Source: Fibrobacter succinogenes
GTDB lineage: Bacteria; Fibrobacterota; Fibrobacteria; Fibrobacterales; Fibrobacteraceae
Length of the DNA stretch: 64,000 nt
Reading direction: 5' to 3'
Assembly (NCBI GenBank): GCA_902776765.1
Contig: CACYRP010000008.1
Span: 48,736 to 112,735, forward strand
Both the position numbers and the translations under genes were made by a program. The notes beneath the pieces were generated by a model. That model saw only the letters and a list, made by a program, of their open reading frames with translations, had not been told where the DNA came from and searched no databases. This document shows positions 54,480-61,767 of this stretch, one piece after another (the first letter of the stretch is position 1; every line of letters begins with the position of its first letter).

Positions 54480-56430
54480 TACCGTCCCATTCCATCGGGC
54501 TTTGCCAGAAGTCACGAGCAGTCATCATGTAAATCACGAGACGCTTGCTCTGCATGTCCTTTTTCATTTTCTTTAAGCGGCTGCGAACGCCTGGGCCACC
54601 GCCCCAGCTCGTAAGCACTTGTACATCAAGGCCTGTCGCATAAGCTAGGAGCGAACCCGGACCACCGCTCTTTTGATCCACGGATTCGAACACACCCGTG
54701 AACGAATCGCCCATCAAGAGAATCGGAGCATTTTTGCCGCCCTTGTAAGCCTTGTCGCCCTTGTAGATTTTCATACCCGCAAGCGTATCGGCAGGATATT
54801 TGGACTTTTCCTTATCGGCCAAATGAGCGACAAGATCGCCTTCGCGGAGCACCACCGTATCCTTCATCACGAGGCTTCCCGGTTGCGGGTTCGCATCAGC
54901 ATACCAGCTGTACTGCGTCACGCGGGAGGCAAGTTGTTCCATCGCGGCAAGCATGCCCGGCAAGGCCCAATGCGTATCGTAGCGCTGGTAGCTGTAATGG
55001 GGGGCGTCATCACCGCTACGAGCGGCCATCAAAGACGGGTAAAGGTCAAGGACATCGATCCCGGCAGCAAGCATTTCTCGGATAAATTCACGACCGTTCA
55101 CGTTCACGCATAAATCCGCATCAGTCCCTTTAATAAGTTTATCCGCATAGATTTCTTCTTTTACAGGAATCGGCACAACCAAGAGCTGGATATTCTGCGA
55201 TTCCAGATACTGTTTGAGTTCAATCATGCGAGGGAGCGGATTGTGGAGGCTATCTTGAGCACTAATTTTATCTGCAACAAGGTAATTGGCATTGCGGCGG
55301 AACCAAAGCATGCCGTTGTCGGCCCAAGCATTTTGCTCTTTCGGGAGCTTTGCCAATTTTTTCTTTAATGCTTCGCGGAACTTCTTGGTCGCAGGAGTTG
55401 CAGGGCAGCTATTTTCAAGCGAAGCTAGCGTTTCCAAGCGAGCATACGAACTCGTATCGAGCGTGCGGTTCACAGGTACAACTTCACCCGCAGCAGCAAG
55501 AGAATCAGCCACGGCAGCAGCGCGCAGCTGTTCATCCGTCAAGCGGAACGCAGGAACTTCAAAAGCAACCCACATCGGTTTCCCCATCGGGTTACCGCGC
55601 ATCACGGCAAACGGGCGGTTTGCACGGGAGTTTTCCCAAATAGCTCCTGGTGTATGTTGTTCCAAATCCGTATTCAAAGTCGGGTACCAGTACGAAGAAA
55701 GCGTACGAGCCCAATTCATCGCTTCTTCAGCATTCATTTCGGCAGTCATGTAATAATTCAAGACTTCAGCAGATTCACCCCCCGAAACAATCTTGAGTTT
55801 GCCATAGAACGGAGCACGACCAGTCCAAACAGCAGGCATCACTTCGGCCCACCATTCCACCTTGCCTTGATTTTCACCCGTCCCAGGAATCCCCCACAAA
55901 CGGCTCACGGTCTGGAATGCACGGAACACATCCGGTTCATCCCACTTGACAGCTTCGACTTCATTCAATGTTTTTGTAAGGGCGTCATCACCCGTCTGCG
56001 CATAGAGAATTTTTGCAAAAGGTTCCCATGCAATCGGCGCTACACCCGCAACAGCATCCGGTTCATATTCTGAAATAGAGTCGAGCATCGGAAACGGGTA
56101 TTCCGCAATCGAAGCATTGGCCTTTTTGCCAGTATAATTTTCAGGCTTTTCGTCCATCCCCGCCATGCGAATCGGGTTCGAAAAATACGCCGCAAAATCA
56201 AGAGCCGCAAGCGTTGGCTTTTCAACGACGCGCACTTGCTTATCGAAATCGAGCACGCGCATTTCGAAGACCGTTACAGGAGCCGCATAAACCGGAATGT
56301 GAACCACAGGAGGCGCTGATTCCGTAGCCTGAACGGAAGGATTAACAGACGGAGCAGCACAGGATGCAGCAAGGAACATGCCCGCCGAAAGACCGGCAAG
56401 GCTCAAAATAGAAGTCGATATTTTTTTCAT
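54475..56430 (-). CDS. Lipoprotein with AlgX/DHHW-like SGNH domain
   Basis: About 651 residues. The signal ends at FLAASC, a strong lipobox, so it is a lipoprotein. Residues about 45-330 have no family I recognise. About 330-651 resembles the AlgX/AlgJ/DHHW group of SGNH acetyltransferase-like proteins: LWFRRNANYLVADK, LKQYLESQNIQLLVVPIPVKEEIY, the QRYDTHWALPG motif (Asp-His), and LLMGDSFTGVF (catalytic Ser), so the active-site set is present. AlgX-type enzymes acetylate exopolysaccharide outside the cell, a plausible but unproven role. The start is ATG 56428-56430; a GTG two codons upstream is possible. Transcribed just ahead of the transglutaminase-like gene. Confidence 0.72.
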   Translation of the reverse strand: MKKISTSILSLAGLSAGMFLAASCAAPSVNPSVQATESAPPVVHIPVYAAPVTVFEMRVLDFDKQVRVVEKPTLAALDFAAYFSNPIRMAGMDEKPENYTGKKANASIAEYPFPMLDSISEYEPDAVAGVAPIAWEPFAKILYAQTGDDALTKTLNEVEAVKWDEPDVFRAFQTVSRLWGIPGTGENQGKVEWWAEVMPAVWTGRAPFYGKLKIVSGGESAEVLNYYMTAEMNAEEAMNWARTLSSYWYPTLNTDLEQHTPGAIWENSRANRPFAVMRGNPMGKPMWVAFEVPAFRLTDEQLRAAAVADSLAAAGEVVPVNRTLDTSSYARLETLASLENSCPATPATKKFREALKKKLAKLPKEQNAWADNGMLWFRRNANYLVADKISAQDSLHNPLPRMIELKQYLESQNIQLLVVPIPVKEEIYADKLIKGTDADLCVNVNGREFIREMLAAGIDVLDLYPSLMAARSGDDAPHYSYQRYDTHWALPGMLAAMEQLASRVTQYSWYADANPQPGSLVMKDTVVLREGDLVAHLADKEKSKYPADTLAGMKIYKGDKAYKGGKNAPILLMGDSFTGVFESVDQKSGGPGSLLAYATGLDVQVLTSWGGGPGVRSRLKKMKKDMQSKRLVIYMMTARDFWQSPMEWDGI

Positions 56431-56483
56431 TTTCACGTAAGGAATAATAATAAATGTTGAAGCTAGCAGAATCGGTCTTTGGT

Positions 56484-56546
56484 CATTAGTTATCAGTTAT
56501 GGGTTACCAGCTATTGACTATTGACCATTGACTATCGACCATTGAA
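56484..56546. repeat. Nine-unit degenerate heptad array
   Basis: CATTAGT, TATCAGT, TATGGGT, TACCAGC, TATTGAC, TATTGAC, CATTGAC, TATCGAC, CATTGAA. It lies between the divergent lipoprotein and TM2 genes. The unit drifts along the array, so it grew by repeated slippage and mutation, or by copying. Confidence 0.8.
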
Positions 56547-56589
56547 CACACATTTTCTAAATTATAATCGTAACAAACAAGGAGTCTTT

Positions 56590-56814
56590 ATGCCTGCTAA
56601 AGGTGAACATAATAAATGGATTGCGCTCATCCTATGCCTCATCCCTGGTTTTTGCCTCGCCCCCATTTTCATTTTTCCCGGGATCTGCGGTTTGCACCGT
56701 TTCTACGAAGGGAAAATTTGGACGGGACTTCTTTGGCTCTTTACCGGTGGACTTTTTGGTATAGGAACTATAGTTGACGCCATTTTGATAGTCATGAAAC
56801 CGGAGAAGTACTAG
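56590..56814 (+). CDS. TM2-domain membrane protein
   Basis: A 74-residue protein with the TM2 domain: two transmembrane helices with a conserved turn. After MPAKGEHNKW comes helix 1 (IALILCLIPGFCLAPIFIF), the conserved PGICGLHRFYEGKIWTG turn, and helix 2 (LLWLFTGGLFGIGTIVDAILI). Function of bacterial TM2 proteins is not known. ATG 56590 is preceded by AAGGAGTCTTT, a good ribosome site; longer readings start inside the heptad array. The stop codon TAG lies at the start of the next heptad array. Confidence 0.85.
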   Translation: MPAKGEHNKWIALILCLIPGFCLAPIFIFPGICGLHRFYEGKIWTGLLWLFTGGLFGIGTIVDAILIVMKPEKY

Positions 56815-56965
56815 CTAGTGATTAGTGGTCAGTGGTTAGTGGTTAGGATTGCAATAAGAATGTTCCTTTTACATCCCTACATACTAACCACTATTTACTA
56901 GCCACTGCTTACAAACCACTAAATTCATTCCTGTTTACTAACCACTGCTTACTAACCACTAATTT
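56813..56965. repeat. Inverted heptad arrays filling the gap to rdgB
   Basis: 56813-56847 holds AGCTAGT, GATTAGT, GGTCAGT, GGTTAGT, GGTTAGG. 56882-56965 holds twelve heptads in the reverse sense (TACTAAC, CACTATT, TACTAGC, CACTGCT and so on, ending CTAACCA, CTAATTT), exactly 84 bases, stopping at the rdgB ATG. The first array includes the TM2 stop codon. The spacer between the arrays is 34 bp. Confidence 0.85.
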
Positions 56966-57592
56966 ATGAAACACCTTTTTGTTATCGCGACCGGTAGCGC
57001 CGGAAAAATTAGAGACTTCGCCCATATTTTGGGAACCGATCATTACGAATTTAAAACATTAAAAGATATTGGTTTCGACGGAGACATTATCGAAGACGGA
57101 GACTCGTTTGCCGAGAACGCCATTATCAAATCGAGCACAACAGCTCTGTGGCTCGCCAAGCGCAACATCGAAGCCACCGTTCTCGCAGACGATTCCGGAC
57201 TCGAAGTTTTCGCTTTGAATGGCGAACCAGGTATTTACAGCGCTCGCTATTGCGGAAAGCATGGCGACGACGAAGCCAACAACGTCAAGTTGATGCAAAA
57301 ACTCGAAGGCATTGAAGACCGCAAGGCCCGTTACTTCTGCGCACTTTCTTACCAGACCGTCACGAAGAACGAACAAGGTGAATTTGTTATCAGCGAGCCG
57401 ATTATTTTCGAAGGCGAATGCCGTGGAGAAATCAACCATGCACCAGTCGGTGACATGGGCTTTGGCTACGATCCACTCTTTGTGCCGGATGGCGAAACAA
57501 GAACTTTCGCACAAATGGAACTCGAAGAAAAGAAGGTTATCAGCCATCGCGGCAATGCCATCCGTGCGCTCAAGAAAGCGCTTGGGAAATAA
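56966..57592 (+). CDS. rdgB: XTP/dITP pyrophosphatase
   Basis: A 208-residue HAM1/RdgB enzyme that hydrolyses deaminated purine nucleotides (dITP, XTP) to monophosphates and pyrophosphate, keeping them out of DNA and RNA. Motifs: FVIATGSAGKIRDF at the N-terminus, VLADDSGLEVFALNGEPGIYSARYCG with its catalytic Asp, MGFGYDPLFVPDG, and the C-terminal SHRGNAIRALKKAL. No ribosome site precedes the ATG; the leader is the heptad array ending CTAATTT. The length is typical. Confidence 0.93.
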   Translation: MKHLFVIATGSAGKIRDFAHILGTDHYEFKTLKDIGFDGDIIEDGDSFAENAIIKSSTTALWLAKRNIEATVLADDSGLEVFALNGEPGIYSARYCGKHGDDEANNVKLMQKLEGIEDRKARYFCALSYQTVTKNEQGEFVISEPIIFEGECRGEINHAPVGDMGFGYDPLFVPDGETRTFAQMELEEKKVISHRGNAIRALKKALGK

Positions 57593-57691
57593 CTTAAGGA
57601 TGTAATGGTATTCGTCGAGAAAATAGAAGCGTCGGGATTTCGCGAGAATTTAGAAGCCTCCAAATAATTAAAAGTTCGCAAGAATCGTGCC

Positions 57692-58801
57692 ATGCTGAAA
57701 ATTCTATTTGCACCACTACAAGGTTACACGACGGGAATCTATCGCAGAGCCCACGCTGAAATCTTTGGCGGTGTTGATGCGTATTACACTCCGTTCTTGC
57801 GCATTGAAAATGGACGCCCACGCGAAAAGGACTTGCGAGATTTAGAAATTACACATGCGGAATGCTCGGGGAACGCGGATTCAAAATGCGCGGAAAATGC
57901 TAAAGGGAACGGCGCGAGTTACAAGGTCGTGCCGCAGATTATCGCGAACAGCGTAAGTGAATTCAAGGCTCTTGCCGAAACCTTATTGCAAAAAGGTTTC
58001 TCAGAAATCGACTTCAACATGGGATGTCCCTTCCCGATGCAAGTCAATCGTCATCGCGGTGCAGGAATCTTAAGCGATACGCAAGCAGTCCAAGAAATCA
58101 TGGACGAAATAAAAAGATTATCAGGTTCCACGACTATTTCGAACGGTACTGCGCCAGCAAACGCAAACGAAACAGCATCATCAAATGCAAAAGGGAATGC
58201 GTCGGTAAAATTTTCCGTCAAGATGCGACTCGGGCAAGATTTCCCCGATGAAGCATTCACGCTCCTCCCGATTCTAAACGACACACCCCTCGCCCACATC
58301 ACGCTCCACCCGCGACTCGGCAAGCAGCAGTACAAGGGCGCGATCGACTTCAATTCATTCGAACGATTCTACAACGAATGCAAGCACCCGCTCGTTTACA
58401 ATGGTGAAATCACAAGCGTTTCGCAAATATGCGAAATGGAAAGGCGCTACCCAGAACTTGCCGGAGTCATGATTGGTCGCGGATTGCTCGCCCGCCCAAG
58501 CCTTGCTGCGGAATACAAGGCTCAATGCGAAAATGCGAACATGACCGAAAATGCAGACGCACAAGATGTTCGCAAAAAATGGGCCTTAAACGAATGCGAA
58601 TTTACAAACAAACTCTTCCAAATGCATCAAGCAATTTTTGACAACGCTTGTCAAACGTATCAAGGCGATAGCCAAATTCTCTCGCATATCCAAAGCTTTT
58701 GGGAATATCTGGAGTCTAGCATACCCAAAAAGATTTTCAAGAAAATCAAGAAAGCAGGTAAACTCAACGAATACAACGAAGCGATTGCACAACTAAAATA
58801 A
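57692..58801 (+). CDS. dus: tRNA-dihydrouridine synthase
   Basis: A 369-residue flavoenzyme that reduces uridine to dihydrouridine in tRNA. Seen: APLQGYTTGIYRRA (FMN loop), PQIIANSVSEFKALAETL, NMGCPFPMQVNRHRGAGIL with its catalytic Cys, VKMRLGQDF, THITLHPRLG-type phosphate loop (ITLHPRLGKQQYKG), NGEI and MIGRGLLARPSL. The C-terminal helical domain completes it. Compared with bacterial Dus it has two short hydrophilic insertions, ECSGNADSKCAENAKGNGAS (about residues 55-75) and NGTAPANANETASSNAKGNAS (about 152-172), which share NAKGN. These look like low-complexity additions. The subfamily (DusA, B or C) is not clear, more like DusC. Confidence 0.9.
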   Translation: MLKILFAPLQGYTTGIYRRAHAEIFGGVDAYYTPFLRIENGRPREKDLRDLEITHAECSGNADSKCAENAKGNGASYKVVPQIIANSVSEFKALAETLLQKGFSEIDFNMGCPFPMQVNRHRGAGILSDTQAVQEIMDEIKRLSGSTTISNGTAPANANETASSNAKGNASVKFSVKMRLGQDFPDEAFTLLPILNDTPLAHITLHPRLGKQQYKGAIDFNSFERFYNECKHPLVYNGEITSVSQICEMERRYPELAGVMIGRGLLARPSLAAEYKAQCENANMTENADAQDVRKKWALNECEFTNKLFQMHQAIFDNACQTYQGDSQILSHIQSFWEYLESSIPKKIFKKIKKAGKLNEYNEAIAQLK

Positions 58802-58897
58802 TCGGAGCGACCAAATCAGGCTCACTGAGCCCGCCGAGTTGAGCCGAGCAACAAAGGAATGTATGGATTCTCGCAATGCGAGAAATACCTAAAAAAA

Positions 58898-59926
58898 ATG
58901 AACAACGTCTATATCGAAATCACGAACGTTTGCAATCTGCATTGTAGCTTTTGCCCTTGCGGTAAGACGCCCTTGAGCGCAACCAAGAACGAGGGCGAGC
59001 ACACTCTTGATAGTGCTACACTACAAAACGCAGAAGCTCGAACATTTATGCCCAGCGAACTTTTTGAAAAATGTATCGCAGGTGCACAAGAAATCGGTGC
59101 GACAAACGTGTACTTTCATGTTCTAGGCGAACCCACGCTCCACCCCGGCTTTGTACATTACGTCAAAAAACTAGAGCAAACACCACTCAAACTTACACTC
59201 ACCACAAATGGCTCCACCATCGAGCGCACAGGCCCACAAATTCTCGCCTCGCCCGCTGTTCGCCAAGTCAACTTTTCAACACACGCCTACGCAGAACTCC
59301 CCCGCGAAACTGCAGAGCGCTACTTGCAAAACGTCCTCGATTTTTGCAGTCTCTCGATTGTCCAGCGCCCGGACCTCTATATCAATTTACGACTCTGGAA
59401 TGTCGGTGCCGAAGAAGCCTCGCTGTGGAATAGCTACATACTAGGCCGCATCCGCAAAACATTCAATGTCGAAGTCACGCCAGGCCACTTTTGCAGCCGC
59501 CACAAAAGTTTCAACATCACAGGGCGAATTTATCTGCACGAAGACACAAGATTTGAATGGCCAAGTTTAGAGGATAGACGAAAGACGAAAGACGAAAGAG
59601 GCGAGAGTCGCACAGATAAGCACGCTTATCTGTATGACCGAGCCGAGCAATCTTGCACGGAGTGCAAAGACGAGAGGATAGGCAAGGAAATCGTCGCAGG
59701 CACTTGCCGCGCGCTCGATACGCACGTTGCCATTCTGCACGATGGTCGCGTTGTCGCCTGTTGCCTTGACCATAGCGGACAAATTACGCTCGGCAACATC
59801 AGTAAGCAAACGCTCCCCGAAATCATCAACAGTCCCGAAGCGGTCTATATAAAAGAAGGATTCACGCAGCACGAACTCCGCCACCCATTTTGCCAGACTT
59901 GCCATTTTTGCAAGCGATTTAAATGA
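58898..59926 (+). CDS. Radical SAM/SPASM protein with repeat-derived segment
   Basis: About 342 residues. MNNVYIEITNVCNLHCSFCPCGK gives the radical SAM cluster motif CxxxCxxC, and the C-terminus has SPASM-type cysteines (CRALDTHVAILHDGRVVACCLD, then CQTCHFCKRF), so a second Fe-S cluster is expected. Between about residues 223 and 262 the sequence LEDRRKTKDERGES is encoded by a type A repeat (59566-59681) and has no counterpart I know in this family. ATG 58898 is chosen since radical SAM family starts normally sit just before the motif; an upstream ATG at 58859 (AAAGGA in front) would add 13 residues. Substrate unknown. Confidence 0.8.
   Translation: MNNVYIEITNVCNLHCSFCPCGKTPLSATKNEGEHTLDSATLQNAEARTFMPSELFEKCIAGAQEIGATNVYFHVLGEPTLHPGFVHYVKKLEQTPLKLTLTTNGSTIERTGPQILASPAVRQVNFSTHAYAELPRETAERYLQNVLDFCSLSIVQRPDLYINLRLWNVGAEEASLWNSYILGRIRKTFNVEVTPGHFCSRHKSFNITGRIYLHEDTRFEWPSLEDRRKTKDERGESRTDKHAYLYDRAEQSCTECKDERIGKEIVAGTCRALDTHVAILHDGRVVACCLDHSGQITLGNISKQTLPEIINSPEAVYIKEGFTQHELRHPFCQTCHFCKRFK
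59566..59681 (+). repeat. Three-part mobile-like repeat (type A), copy 2, inside the radical SAM gene
   Basis: TTTAGAGGATAGACGAAAG, GACGAAA heptads, GGCGAGAGTCGCA, first hairpin CAGATAAGC AC GCTTATCTG, TATGACCGAGCCGA, second hairpin CTTGCAC GGA GTGCAAAG, end ACGAGAGG. It is translated in the same direction as DRRKTKDER.. and on to TECKDER. Confidence 0.8.
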
Positions 59927-59950
59927 AACGTAAAAATCTATAATTAAGCC

Positions 59951-60910
59951 ATGAATATTACGGTTCAAGATTTTACGGGCATTTACGATTATCAGCCATT
60001 CATGCAAGAATTGCGGGAAAAAGCTGCAAAGTCCGCCGGCATTCATTGGCTAGACTGCACCAAAATCGTAGGAACAGACTGCTACTGCGATGACGACGCC
60101 ATCAAAGAAATTAACGATTTAATCGACAACGCCGAACGCAGTTCCAAAGGCATTAACGTTAGCAACAGCGTCAACAACAGCATTAATAACAGCACGGAAA
60201 CCGTTCCTCAAATCCATTTCTTTGACAACGGCAATTACCATTACATGAGCAAGCTCTGGACTGACAGAATCCAGGAACCATTTTCGCTCATCGTATTCGA
60301 CCATCATCCCGATATGCAACCGCCACGCTTCGGCGGAATTTTAAGTTGCGGAGGCTGGGTCTTAGAAGTCCTCGACAACAATAAGTTTGTCCAAAACGTC
60401 ATTATCATCGGAGTCAAGGACGAACTCATCGAAACCGTCCGCGAAGAGCTTTCGCAATCCGGGGAAGCTAATATTTTAGAGAAGGTTACATTCATCAAAA
60501 AAAGTGAACTAAACACACTCTCGTTTCAAAGCTCTCTTTCGTCTTTGACGCCATCGGCGTCAGGTGCTGCGGTTCGGTCATATCAGCAAATAAATTTGCC
60601 GTTGCGACACTCACCTGGCAGCCTACTCGTCTCTCGTCTTTCGTCTCAACATTCCCTTTACCTTTCCATCGACAAGGACGCTCTCGCACCCGCCTACGCC
60701 GCCACCAACTGGGATCAAGGATCTCTTAGCACCGAGGTATTAAAAGCCACCATTGCCGACCTCGCCGCAAACCACAAAATCATAGGCATAGACATTTGCG
60801 GTGAACGCTCTCACGACTTCGAAGGCAGCGAGCAGCACACCATCCAAGAAGCAGATGCGATCAACAACAACCTAAACCGCGAACTTTTCGACTTTTTGCA
60901 GAAACTTTAA
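59951..60910 (+). CDS. UPF0489/arginase-fold protein with repeat-derived segment
   Basis: A 319-residue protein with the arginase-deacetylase-type metal fold. FDHHPDMQPP (about residue 117) and SIDKDALAPAYAATNWDQGS (about 240) carry the metal-binding Asp/His set; the Asp in GIDICGE is another. Similarity to the UPF0489 family suggests a peptide-arginase or related role that has not been established. A segment from about residue 194 to 233 (SSLSSLTPSASGAAVRS and so on) is encoded by a type A repeat in reverse orientation (60532-60647), between KKSELNTL and LYLSIDKD. The gene starts 25 bp after the radical SAM stop, so the two are probably one unit; both contain the same repeat. Confidence 0.72.
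   Translation: MNITVQDFTGIYDYQPFMQELREKAAKSAGIHWLDCTKIVGTDCYCDDDAIKEINDLIDNAERSSKGINVSNSVNNSINNSTETVPQIHFFDNGNYHYMSKLWTDRIQEPFSLIVFDHHPDMQPPRFGGILSCGGWVLEVLDNNKFVQNVIIIGVKDELIETVREELSQSGEANILEKVTFIKKSELNTLSFQSSLSSLTPSASGAAVRSYQQINLPLRHSPGSLLVSRLSSQHSLYLSIDKDALAPAYAATNWDQGSLSTEVLKATIADLAANHKIIGIDICGERSHDFEGSEQHTIQEADAINNNLNRELFDFLQKL
60532..60647 (-). repeat. Three-part mobile-like repeat (type A), copy 3, inside the UPF0489 gene
   Basis: Minus strand: GAGACGAAAGACGAGAG, then GTGTCGCAACGG, hairpin GGCAAAT TT ATTTGC, GATATGACCGAACCG, second hairpin TGACGCC GAT GGCGTCA, end AAAGACGAAAGAGAG. It runs against the gene and is translated as SSLSSLTPS..LVSRLSS. Confidence 0.8.
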
Positions 60911-60925
60911 CGACGCTTAGGCCTT

Positions 60926-61660
60926 TTACTTTTTCTTAGCAGAAAGTCTCTTGAATTCCGCACGAGCCTTGCGCATATCCGCATTGAACGATTCATCCGC
61001 GTGCAAGCGCGCAAAGCACCCAGAAATGATCAGTTTCGAGGCATCGACATCACTTTGCCAATGAAATCCAGCAATCACGCGGCTTTGCCCCCACTCGTAG
61101 CCGTACTTTAGCAACGCATCTTGTGCAGCAGGGTTAATTTCCGCAAGCACAAGCGCCATTGCCCAGCCGCGAACCGTATGGCTCGACGGGAATGAACCCG
61201 TATTTCGATGTTCTTCGTCAACACTCGGAATAAGCGTCGATTCATTAAAATATTCGTATGGGCGCGGTCTCTTATAAAACTTCTTGGGACCACGAGCCGA
61301 AAGACGCATCGTTAAAACACCACGCTTCAGCACGTTCAAAATTGCAGGAGTTTTCTTCGCCGAAATTTCCACGCCGAAAGCATCGCTAAAAAGTGCAGCC
61401 ATTTCAGCAATATCAACCGTTGATTGAGCAATAGCAAGAGCGGCACGCGCAGAATCTGCACGCATAGTTTTTCCCCACACATATTGCGATGAATCGTACG
61501 CAAACGCAGCCGACCCCACTTTGGGCGGAGGCGGCAAAAAGTTGAGCGCATTCGGGAGAGCATCTGCATCCATATACAACTTCACATCGTCCGCAGCACA
61601 GCAAAGAACCGTCCCGCAAACAGCCACAGCTAAAAGAAATTTTGACAGAAATTTTTGCAT
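60926..61660 (-). CDS. Class A nonspecific acid phosphatase (PAP2 superfamily), exported
   Basis: A 244-residue exported phosphatase. Signal peptide MQKFLSKFLLAVAVCGTVLCCAA, then a PAP2 domain with the three motifs KKFYKRPRPYEYF, GSFPSSHTVRGWAMAL and SRVIAGFHWQSDVDASKL. The Lys-Arg-Pro, Ser-His and Arg-His-Asp residues are those of the vanadium chloroperoxidase-type fold, and the pattern is that of class A acid phosphatases (PhoN-like), which act in the periplasm on many phosphomonoesters. GAGGGG eight bases before the ATG supports this start. The gene is convergent with the UPF0489 gene, 15 bp apart. Confidence 0.9.
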   Translation of the reverse strand: MQKFLSKFLLAVAVCGTVLCCAADDVKLYMDADALPNALNFLPPPPKVGSAAFAYDSSQYVWGKTMRADSARAALAIAQSTVDIAEMAALFSDAFGVEISAKKTPAILNVLKRGVLTMRLSARGPKKFYKRPRPYEYFNESTLIPSVDEEHRNTGSFPSSHTVRGWAMALVLAEINPAAQDALLKYGYEWGQSRVIAGFHWQSDVDASKLIISGCFARLHADESFNADMRKARAEFKRLSAKKK

Positions 61661-61694
61661 CAGCAAAACCCCTCACTTTGATTACATGATAAAT

Positions 61695-61722
61695 ATAAAA
61701 AAAGGGAATGAAATCATTCCCT
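61695..61722 (-). terminator. Intrinsic terminator of the pectate lyase gene
   Basis: GGGAATGA pairs exactly with TCATTCCC around AA, flanked on the minus strand by a run of T (TTTTTTTATATTT). It starts 45 bp after the pectate lyase stop codon and precedes the acid phosphatase gene. Confidence 0.88.
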
Positions 61723-61767
61723 ACAATTCAAGCTTAAAGCCCTTCTCAATTTCTTTGAACTCGTATT

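Noticed and set aside
54420..54515. A longer N-terminus for the transglutaminase-like protein
   Set aside because: The extra codons overlap the end of the upstream gene and the type B repeat, and give a basic, motif-free peptide.
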